Shown one piece after another: positions 43,920-49,574 of a DNA stretch of 49,574 nucleotides. The first letter of the stretch is position 1; each line of letters begins with the position of its first letter. The DNA is from Lachnospiraceae bacterium (GTDB lineage Bacteria; Bacillota; Clostridia; Lachnospirales; Lachnospiraceae). A model generated the notes under the pieces. It saw only the letters and a program-made list of their open reading frames with translations, searched no databases and had not been told where the DNA came from. Both the position numbers and the translations under genes were made by a program. The stretch spans positions 1-49,574 of the forward strand of contig JAFPAQ010000263.1 of the NCBI GenBank assembly GCA_017424235.1. Direction: 5' to 3'.

Positions 43920-43970
43920 TACAAAGGCACATTCAGTCTACAGTAGTAGGTATAATGTGCCTTTGTTTTT
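43920..43970. terminator. Terminator between convergent units
   Basis: ACAAAGGCACATT pairs perfectly with AATGTGCCTTTGT across a 20-base loop, followed by TTTTT. Confidence 0.8.
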
Positions 43971-43971
43971 A

Positions 43972-44784
43972 TCATTTCTTCTTGCCTCTTCCGTTGCCTT
44001 TTGGCATCTTAAAAGCATCTGAATATCTCTGAAGAATATCTGTAAAGGTCTTGAATTCATATGGCTCCATCTTTGTGAAGTTAATCTTAAACATCTTACT
44101 GTACATAATCATTTGAGCCTGTGTGGCATTATCAGCCTTCTGGACCTGTTCAAAGGCATCTTCGATTTCATCAACTTCAGTTGTGTCACTTCCGGTACTG
44201 GAATCCTTTTTATGAGCTTCTTTAATATCCTTTGCAATCCCGGCGATATCGCTACCGAGAAGATTTGCAAAATAATCATCTTCCTTTATAGTGGCAGCTT
44301 CAAGAGTTTTCATATAGTGGTCTGTGGTGCTGGTACCTTTTTCTTGAAGTTTTGCTCTAGTGAATTCAATGTATTTATTCATGTTGTGAATCTGCATAGC
44401 AGCCAGGTTATCAACATAAATTTCCATATCTGACAGGAAATTAGCAAAAGTAGGATTCTTAATCATCTCACAAATAAGCCTGACATTTAAGTCACCGCTT
44501 TTTAGTATTTCCACAGTGGCATCATCAAGACCAAGCTCATCGACAGGGAAGAGGTGGTGTTCTTTATTATCCGTCATACCAAGCAGATAGTCAGTTGTTA
44601 CACCATAATACTTTGCTAAAGTAGTAAGAGGAACTATTGTTATTTCCTTCTTGGTATCATCACTTTCATAGCTGCCAAGTGCGGATTTCGATATTCCGGT
44701 AGCTTCTTCAAGTTCTATTAGAGATAGCCCCGCAGCTGTCCTTAAATCTTTTAATTTTTCTCCAAGCGTTAGCTTGCAATTCAT
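43972..44784 (-). CDS. XRE-family regulator with long C-terminal domain
   Basis: A 270-residue protein. Residues 6-70 are a Cro/C1 HTH (LGEKLKDLRTAAGLSLIELEEATGISKSALGSYE, YYGVTTDYLLG). The rest is helical with a polar linker and ends in a basic tail (KMPKGNGRGKKK). Divergent from the RepA_N gene, it is the probable repressor controlling the element's replication and mobilization genes. A good promoter is present upstream. Confidence 0.88.
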   Translation of the reverse strand: MNCKLTLGEKLKDLRTAAGLSLIELEEATGISKSALGSYESDDTKKEITIVPLTTLAKYYGVTTDYLLGMTDNKEHHLFPVDELGLDDATVEILKSGDLNVRLICEMIKNPTFANFLSDMEIYVDNLAAMQIHNMNKYIEFTRAKLQEKGTSTTDHYMKTLEAATIKEDDYFANLLGSDIAGIAKDIKEAHKKDSSTGSDTTEVDEIEDAFEQVQKADNATQAQMIMYSKMFKINFTKMEPYEFKTFTDILQRYSDAFKMPKGNGRGKKK

Positions 44785-44828
44785 CTATATCACTTCTTTC
44801 ATTTATACTCACAAAAGGTTACTGACAC

Positions 44829-44858
44829 ATTATACAGCAGAACAACAGTTCGTATCAA
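44829..44858 (-). promoter_or_regulatory. Promoter of the XRE gene
   Basis: On the minus strand TTGATA and TATAAT are separated by 18 bases, about 45 bases before the start codon. Confidence 0.65.
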
Positions 44859-44863
44859 CAGGG

Positions 44864-44883
44864 ATTTCCATAAGCGTGGAAAT
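44864..44883. promoter_or_regulatory. ATTTCCA/TGGAAAT dyad in the XRE-rep intergenic region
   Basis: ATTTCCA and TGGAAAT flank TAAGCG just upstream of the XRE promoter, a possible operator. The remaining gap to 45144 is less AT-rich than its surroundings and includes GATTCGGGGAAGC, ACCGGAATTCCG and GTGAGCGAGCCAAGG. It could hold a replication origin or oriT, but I cannot show which. Confidence 0.4.
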
Positions 44884-45144
44884 TCTTATTTTTTTGCCTC
44901 AAATCCTACTTTTTGGATATACGGGAAACGGCCTCGGTTTTTGAGAAAATCGCTATACAACTTCATGAGCGTTCCAAATCAATACCGATTCGGGGAAGCT
45001 AAGCGATGACCGGAATTCCGTGAGCGAGCCAAGGTCGTGATAACGGCACAGTCCAAAAAAGTCCACAGGGCTAAAGAAACCAGAGGTTACCTGCCAGGAA
45101 TTGAGGAGGGGAGACGACGGAAACAAATATTAACGGGAGGAAAG

Positions 45145-46023
45145 ATGAAGAAGCGATTTAATTATTTTTATGGTGATCAAGCACAGTTGTTTGCTTTCTA
45201 TAGAACACCAAAAGTATTTTTCCAAAGTGACGAATACAAAGATTTATCGGCAGAAGCAAAGATTCTATATGGAATTCTTTTAGACCGGGTATCTTTGTCA
45301 GCAATGAACGAATGGAAAGATGAAGCCGGCAGGGTATTTATCTACTGCACTTTAGAAAGCATACAGGAAGCGTTGGGCTGTGCACATCAAAAGGCCACTA
45401 AACTCTTAAGGGAGTTGGAAAGAGCGGGACTACTTGAACGTAAGAAACAAGGGCTTGGAAAGCCGGATATTATCTATGTTATGAACTTTGCGGATAATCT
45501 GTTTTCAGCATTCAAGAGTGATGAAAATCATCATTCCGGGGAGCTGAAAATCAGCACTACAGAATGCTTAAAATCATCAGGTAATAATACTGATAAAAAT
45601 TATATTGATAGTAATAATACTAATCCTATCTTATCAGCGGATGAAGATGTGGATATGGATAAGAGACTGTCATATCAACAGTATTTTGAGGAACAACTCT
45701 GTGTAGATGCTCTTTATCATGATAATCCTTATGACAGAGAGAGTATCACGGAAATACTTGAGCTTATTCTTGATACAGTTTGTTCTAAGAGAAAGACGAT
45801 ACGGATTGCAGGTGATGACAAGTCATTAGAGGTGGTAAAAAGCAGATTCATGAAGCTGGATCATAGTCATATAAGTTATGTGTTGTCCTGTCTTAAGGAG
45901 AATTCCACACAGGTTAGAAATATTAAGCAATATCTGCTTGCAACACTTTATAACGCACCACTGACAATAAGTAATTATTATCAGGCAATGTACAACAATG
46001 ACCATGCGAATGGTCTAGTTTAG
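45145..46023 (+). CDS. RepA_N-type replication initiator protein
   Basis: A 292-residue protein. Residues 1-110 match the RepA_N domain (YGDQAQLFAFYRTPKVFF, LSAEAKILYGILLDRVSLS, GRVFIYCTLESIQEALGC, TKLLRELERAGLLERKKQGLGKP), a winged-helix initiator fold. The C-terminal half (about 195-290) resembles the DUF6017-type tail common in such proteins. GGGAGG fixes ATG 45145; the frame runs up to 45037 without a site. It starts the rep-mobC-relaxase operon. Confidence 0.88.
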   Translation: MKKRFNYFYGDQAQLFAFYRTPKVFFQSDEYKDLSAEAKILYGILLDRVSLSAMNEWKDEAGRVFIYCTLESIQEALGCAHQKATKLLRELERAGLLERKKQGLGKPDIIYVMNFADNLFSAFKSDENHHSGELKISTTECLKSSGNNTDKNYIDSNNTNPILSADEDVDMDKRLSYQQYFEEQLCVDALYHDNPYDRESITEILELILDTVCSKRKTIRIAGDDKSLEVVKSRFMKLDHSHISYVLSCLKENSTQVRNIKQYLLATLYNAPLTISNYYQAMYNNDHANGLV

Positions 46024-46036
46024 GAGGAAATGACAA

Positions 46037-46372
46037 ATGAGGGAATACAGAACGAAGCAGATTAATTTCAGGGTTACAGAAAGCGAATATGCCCGTATCA
46101 ATGAGAGAATGCAGGAGGCAGGGATCAAGCATCCTTCGGCATATTTAAGAAAAATGGCGATGGATGGTTATATCCTAAAGCTTGATTTGGGTGATTTACA
46201 GGAGATTCAAAGGCTTGCAAGAATCAATTCCAACAATATAAATCAGATTGCAAAACACGCAAATGAAACCGGAGCTGTTTATAAGAGTGATGTTGAAGAG
46301 CTTACCGCGGGGCAGAGAGAAATACAGAAGTTGCTCCGCGATATTTTTTCTGAACTTGCAAAGATTCAGTAG
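46037..46372 (+). CDS. mobC: MobC-type relaxosome accessory protein
   Basis: A 111-residue protein. The ribbon-helix-helix N terminus (TKQINFRVTESEYARINERM) and INSNNINQIAKHANETGAVY are typical of MobC. It helps open oriT for the relaxase. GGAGG lies upstream; 13 bases separate it from the initiator gene, and 14 from the relaxase gene. Confidence 0.92.
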   Translation: MREYRTKQINFRVTESEYARINERMQEAGIKHPSAYLRKMAMDGYILKLDLGDLQEIQRLARINSNNINQIAKHANETGAVYKSDVEELTAGQREIQKLLRDIFSELAKIQ

Positions 46373-46386
46373 GAGGGAATGGGACT

Positions 46387-47820
46387 ATGGCGGCAACGAG
46401 ATTAATTCCTATGCATTTGCAAAAGAGCAGGAGCATGGGACAGTGCTTAAAGGAAAGAACTGATTATGCGAAAAATGATGAGAAAACGGAAGCTGGGGAA
46501 TATGTATCATCTTATGAATGTGATCCAGATACTGTGGATTTGGAATTTGAAATCACAAAGAATCAGTATGCGGTTAACACCGGAAGAAATCCAAAAGAAA
46601 AGGATGTAATTGCTTATCAGATTAGGCAATCCTTTAAGCCAGGTGAAGTCACACCGGAAGAGGCAAACCGGATAGGATATGAAACAGCGATGCGATGGAC
46701 GAAAGGAAAACATGCTTTTATTGTTGCTACGCATGTGGACAAGGCTCATATCCATAACCACATTGTTTACAATTCCACCACACTGGACGCACAGCATAAG
46801 TATCAAAACTTCTTTCTGTCATCCTTTGCGTTAAGGCGATTAAGTGATCTTATCTGTCTGGAACATGGCATTTCTGTTATTCCGGAGAAGAAGCCGGGTG
46901 AGTGGCAAAAGCGAACCACTTACCCTAAAAAAGAAACAAAAAGAGATGATATCCGTAATCTGATAGATTTGATTTTTGAGAAAAAAAGGCCAGATAACTT
47001 TGATGAATTTTTAAGAGCACTTGAAGGTAACGGCTATGAAGTTAAACGGGGAAAATATATTTCTGTTAAAGGAAAAGAACAGAAGAATTTCCTGCGACTT
47101 CGCTCACTTGGAAACGGATATACAGAAAAAGATATTGAAAAGAGAATTGCTGGTGAAGAAATAGAAGAGGTGCCTGTAGGTTCAAACAAAGCTGCTTCAG
47201 TTAAAACTATAAAAGAAAAAGCGGAACAGAAGCTGGATGTGGTCCTTGATATTCAAAATATTATTGCCAAGAATAAAGGACCCGGATATGAACAGTGGGC
47301 GAAGCGACACAATATAAAAGCCATTTCAAAAACGTTAATCTTTTTAAGCGAAAGAGGACTTGAAAGTTACAAAAAGCTGTCTGTTGTTGCAGAAGAGGCA
47401 AGTGAAAGGTTTGATACTATTACCTCCAGACAAAAAGAAATTGAGAAACGTATGAGTGAAATAAAGGAGCTCCGCCAGCATATTTTCAATTACGCTAAGT
47501 CGAAAAAAGTCTATGCAGAATACAAGGCAAAAAAATATGACGAAAGATTTTTTGAAGAACATCGTGAACCATTAACGCTTTATAAGGCTGCAAAGGAAGC
47601 CTTTAAAAAATTTGATGGCCCGATTCCAACAATCAGAGAACTCGACGCAGAATTCCAAGAACTGCTTCAAGAGAAACGTCAGCTTTATTCAGAATATAAA
47701 ATTGCCCGGGCAGAAATGCAGGAACTTTTAACTGCAAATCAGAATGTGGAACAGTTTTTAGGAAAGCAGAATTTACCGGACCATGATATTCAAAAGAAGA
47801 AAGATGAGGCATCTCTGTAG
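46387..47820 (+). CDS. Relaxase/mobilization nuclease (MobA/VirD2-like)
   Basis: A 477-residue relaxase that nicks oriT and stays bound to the transferred strand. The N-terminal domain has the metal-binding histidines in HVDKAHIHNHIVYN (about 115-128) and a Tyr-rich start segment (RTDYAKN, with a candidate nucleophile Tyr 27). The C-terminal 200 residues are coiled coil (RQKEIEKRMSEIKELRQHIF; ELLQEKRQLYSEYK). AGGAGG precedes the ATG. Confidence 0.92.
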   Translation: MAATRLIPMHLQKSRSMGQCLKERTDYAKNDEKTEAGEYVSSYECDPDTVDLEFEITKNQYAVNTGRNPKEKDVIAYQIRQSFKPGEVTPEEANRIGYETAMRWTKGKHAFIVATHVDKAHIHNHIVYNSTTLDAQHKYQNFFLSSFALRRLSDLICLEHGISVIPEKKPGEWQKRTTYPKKETKRDDIRNLIDLIFEKKRPDNFDEFLRALEGNGYEVKRGKYISVKGKEQKNFLRLRSLGNGYTEKDIEKRIAGEEIEEVPVGSNKAASVKTIKEKAEQKLDVVLDIQNIIAKNKGPGYEQWAKRHNIKAISKTLIFLSERGLESYKKLSVVAEEASERFDTITSRQKEIEKRMSEIKELRQHIFNYAKSKKVYAEYKAKKYDERFFEEHREPLTLYKAAKEAFKKFDGPIPTIRELDAEFQELLQEKRQLYSEYKIARAEMQELLTANQNVEQFLGKQNLPDHDIQKKKDEASL

Positions 47821-47878
47821 ATGAGGATTTTAGAAAAATGGTTTTTTAGCTCCGAGCCGAAGGTGAGGTTTTGGGGGA

Positions 47879-47940
47879 TTGGGGCAGTGGTCCCCAACAA
47901 GCTAAATCGATATTCGCTATCGAATATCATTGCTTGCAAT
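47879..47940. repeat. Three short hairpins after the relaxase gene
   Basis: TTGGGG/CCCCAA (47879-47897), GATATTCG/CGAATATC (47909-47928) and ATTGC/GCAAT (47929-47940, followed by CTTTTT). They may end the rep-mob transcript. Confidence 0.6.
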
Positions 47941-47981
47941 CTTTTTATGAACTTGTTTGAAAAGGAAAGGAATTTAGATAT

Positions 47982-48218
47982 ATGAAAGAAAAATATTATG
48001 ATGATCCGAAAGAAAATGCAGCTTTTTTAAGGCATGTTGATGTTGTTACAAATATGATTTTAAAGTATGGTCCTGCGCTAAAAAGGAAATGGGCGAGGGA
48101 AGCATTATTTAATACAGTGTGGCTGGATTGTTTCTTCAAGGAGACTGCGGTTAAGAGATATATGGCATATTTTAACTACTATATCTCCTCCGAGGAGTGT
48201 TTCAAATGCTCTGCCTAA
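47982..48218 (+). CDS. Small hypothetical protein of mobile elements
   Basis: A 78-residue protein starting MKEKYYDDPKENAAFLRHVD. It is helical, with no membrane span. The last Cys pair (CFKCSA) is notable. GGAAAGGAA precedes the ATG. It lies between the relaxase gene and an HTH gene with its own promoter. I do not recognise a function. Confidence 0.6.
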   Translation: MKEKYYDDPKENAAFLRHVDVVTNMILKYGPALKRKWAREALFNTVWLDCFFKETAVKRYMAYFNYYISSEECFKCSA

Positions 48219-48245
48219 AATTTTATCAAACATGACAAAATCAAA

Positions 48246-48274
48246 TTGACGAAACATATTTGAATAAGTATAAT
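48246..48274 (+). promoter_or_regulatory. Promoter of the 48320 gene
   Basis: TTGACG and TATAAT are separated by 17 bases, 45 bases before the start codon. Confidence 0.75.
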
Positions 48275-48319
48275 TGAGACAAAATGAAAATGACATGTTG
48301 CTGAGAGGTGGAAATATTT

Positions 48320-48613
48320 ATGGAAACGATTACGACATTAGAGGAAGCTCTTAAAAGAATTGCGGAACTAGAAAAGGAAAATGCAAAGCTTAAAGAAGAA
48401 GTTGAGTATTACAAAAATAGAAAAGCCAGTGGTCGTCAGAAGCATAATGCCAAGTGGATGGCAATCTATAATGATTTTGTTGTTTGCTATGAAGGTGGCA
48501 TGACGATGGTAGAGATTGCTAAGCGTAACAATATCAGTGAGCGTAGCATTTATAGGTATAAGGCGTATTATGACAAGTTAAGAGAAGTTGCTGATAATGA
48601 TGCAGGTAACTAA
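48320..48613 (+). CDS. Coiled-coil/helix-turn-helix protein (resolvase-HTH-like)
   Basis: A 97-residue protein. Residues 1-36 form a short coiled coil (EEALKRIAELEKENAKLKEE). After a basic patch (RKASGRQKHNAKW), the C-terminal 50 residues form an HTH like the one at the end of serine resolvases (MTMVEIAKRNNISERSIYRYK). AGGTGG 8 bases upstream sets ATG 48320; a GTG at 48308 is in frame. It lies right before the array of 27-bp dyads and is a natural candidate to bind them. Confidence 0.75.
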   Translation: METITTLEEALKRIAELEKENAKLKEEVEYYKNRKASGRQKHNAKWMAIYNDFVVCYEGGMTMVEIAKRNNISERSIYRYKAYYDKLREVADNDAGN

Positions 48614-48644
48614 TTTTATCCCGTCGAATTCGATGAGATAGAAA

Positions 48645-48850
48645 TTTGCGGTGAAAAAATTGCACCACAAAATTTATTCAAGGTGAATTATTTGCACCTT
48701 GAAGATTTGAGGTCGAAATTTTCGACCTCAAGTTGGGAATGAAGCTTGCAAGTGATTTTTCGGAAAAAATTTTTAAAGAAGTCTTTAGTGGTCACATTTT
48801 GTGGGACCAAGAGAAAAGCAAAGTTTGCGGTCAAAAATTTTGACCGCAAG
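48645..48850. repeat. Array of 27-bp dyads with GGTS-N9-SACC core
   Basis: Four units share the layout TTnnnGGT(C/G)-N9-(G/C)ACCnnnAA: 48645-48671, 48677-48703, 48706-48732 and 48824-48850. A looser one (48785-48811) has an 11-base spacer. Arm bases differ between units but change together across the dyad (GAGGTC/GACCTC, AAGGTG/CACCTT, GCGGTC/GACCGC). The array fills most of the gap before the gene at 48872. A separate TCGAATTCGA palindrome lies at 48624-48633. Confidence 0.75.
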
Positions 48851-48871
48851 ATAGATGGAGGATTGGAATTT

Positions 48872-49411
48872 ATGGCAGAAGATGCAAATTCAAGAAATGT
48901 ATCCGTGATTAAGGATGTAAATGGGAATAATATAGTAATGATTAATGACATTATTTTCAAAGGTAGACAGGCGATTAACTGGGAAGATGTAGAGAATTAT
49001 TTGATGCGATATGTTGGCGATTTTTATACGATTGCTGATAATAAGGAGATTGTATTCATAGGTACAGATCTTCCTGATGAGTATACTCACTCTGAATATA
49101 CGAATATTTTAAAAGGAGCAAATGCAAAGGCAAAAGCAAACGCAGCGCAGGGTTTACCTGAGTTGATTGAAATAGCTTCAGGAGTTCGTTATACACCAAA
49201 TACAAAGCCTAAACATAATAAAGATGCTAAACATGGATGGTATAGGTATGAATCAAGGTTTGCATTACCTGTGTTTGGAGACAATGGAGAAGTAGCAAGA
49301 TATAATGTGTTCCACGTTGCGATGATTCTTCGCCATGCAGAAGATGGAAAGAAATATTTGTATGACATTATGAATATAAAAAAAGAAACTAGTAGCCTTT
49401 TCCAGTCCTAA
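48872..49411 (+). CDS. Hypothetical protein with possible nuclease-like C-terminal domain
   Basis: A 179-residue protein starting MAEDANSRNVS. TGGAGG 10 bases upstream sets this start; the longer frame from 48746 runs through the dyad array and is unlikely. The C-terminal 70 residues (HGWYRYESRFALPVFGDNG, YNVFHVAMILRHAEDGKKYL, YDIMNIKKETSS) recall, from memory, domains at the ends of phage and mobile-element polytoxins (barnase/EndoU/RelE-like group). I cannot confirm a catalytic site. It may be a toxin or a remnant of a longer protein. Position after the dyads suggests joint regulation. Confidence 0.55.
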   Translation: MAEDANSRNVSVIKDVNGNNIVMINDIIFKGRQAINWEDVENYLMRYVGDFYTIADNKEIVFIGTDLPDEYTHSEYTNILKGANAKAKANAAQGLPELIEIASGVRYTPNTKPKHNKDAKHGWYRYESRFALPVFGDNGEVARYNVFHVAMILRHAEDGKKYLYDIMNIKKETSSLFQS

Positions 49412-49413
49412 GA

Positions 49414-49540
49414 CCTTACTCAGTTGAAAACTCATTTCTTGCCTTAAATATTAACAAAATATGTGGTTTTTGTCAACAAAAAAGAAGTAGGCAGGTCTTG
49501 TCAGGCAATAGCCTTACCCAGTGAAAACCTATTTCTTAGG
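49414..49540. repeat. Pair of diverged 30-bp direct repeats at the right edge
   Basis: CCTTACTCAGTTGAAAACTC... (49414-49443) and CCTTACCCAGTGAAAACC... (49512-49540) agree at most positions, both continuing into ATTTCTT. They lie just after the last gene; AT-rich DNA separates them. I see no gene in the last 160 bases. Confidence 0.5.
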
Positions 49541-49574
49541 TATCATTATATGGTGACTGCTAATAATAGTTAAC

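Larger units (their letters stand above)
38811..49574. mobile_element. Integrated mobilizable element (partial, right end outside the window)
   Basis: The proposed element runs from rlmD codons near 38811 to beyond 49574. It carries a bceRSAB-type module, a broken gene, an XRE regulator, a RepA_N initiator, MobC, a relaxase and small accessory genes. No integrase, coupling protein or type IV secretion gene is visible, so it may be mobilizable rather than self-transmissible, or these genes lie further right. The Bce module could instead be native chromosome. Confidence 0.5.

Noticed and set aside
48645-48850. CRISPR array
   Set aside because: Units are palindromes with diverged arms and no regular unique spacers; no cas genes are present.
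48746-48871. N-terminal extension of the 48872 protein
   Set aside because: It would translate through the dyad array, and a good ribosome-binding site lies before ATG 48872.
38811-49574. Self-transmissible conjugative element
   Set aside because: No coupling protein or type IV secretion gene lies in the window; only mobilization functions are seen, so I call it mobilizable and partial.

Overview
The window is AT-rich, low-GC Firmicutes chromosome. Its gene content points to a Lachnospiraceae bacterium (Clostridium cluster XIVa), possibly near Lachnospira or Agathobacter. Signs include clpC, radA, an M18 aminopeptidase, a lysine-riboswitch dapAB operon, a YerC/TrpR-like regulator, DUF1836, a SpoIID-like sporulation protein and a Bce-type peptide-sensing module. 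The genus is an inference; no rRNA is present.

Layout. 1-8.6 kb: end of an unknown gene, a membrane SH3 protein with a 14-residue repeat tail, a YtrA-type GntR regulator, clpC, a conserved family-specific protein, then radA and an M18 aminopeptidase. 8.6-11.9 kb: tRNA-Trp, an HTH protein, a CheC-type phosphatase, small proteins, tRNA-Thr, and a 288-bp unit bounded by inverted repeats that encodes a tiny membrane peptide. 11.9-19.4 kb: class A PBP, YigZ, a SpoIID/PG-binding protein whose ribosome-binding site lies in a 12-bp hairpin, and TypA. 19.7-27.5 kb: tandem OB-fold SSB-like protein, BtuR-like ATPase, lysine riboswitch-dapA-dapB, a eukaryote-type HisA, a cold-shock protein, a degenerate LytM protein, YerC and DUF1836. 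27.6-37.3 kb: GldA/GldFG-like ABC exporter, an orphan NMT1-like lipoprotein, a 5'-nucleotidase-family phosphoesterase, PcrA and a small acidic membrane protein.

From about 38.81 kb to the right edge I infer an integrated mobilizable element. It seems to enter at the 3' end of rlmD, whose protein has an atypical ~95-residue tail followed 9 bp later by a bceRSAB-type resistance/sensing module. A frameshifted gene, an XRE regulator, a RepA_N initiator, MobC, a relaxase and small accessory genes follow. No integrase and no type IV secretion genes are visible; the right end is outside the window.

The most unusual sequence structure is a set of 27-bp dyads (GGTS-N9-SACC, stems changing with matching changes on the other arm) at 48.65-48.85 kb. 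It lies between a coiled-coil/HTH protein and a possible nuclease-fold protein. Next come stem-loop repeats (GTAACTAT...ATAGTTAC and GAGAGTACATA types) placed about 25-41 bp before start codons of unrelated genes, and the 288-bp inverted-repeat unit with its peptide gene. All product names come from reading motifs by eye; no database search was run.
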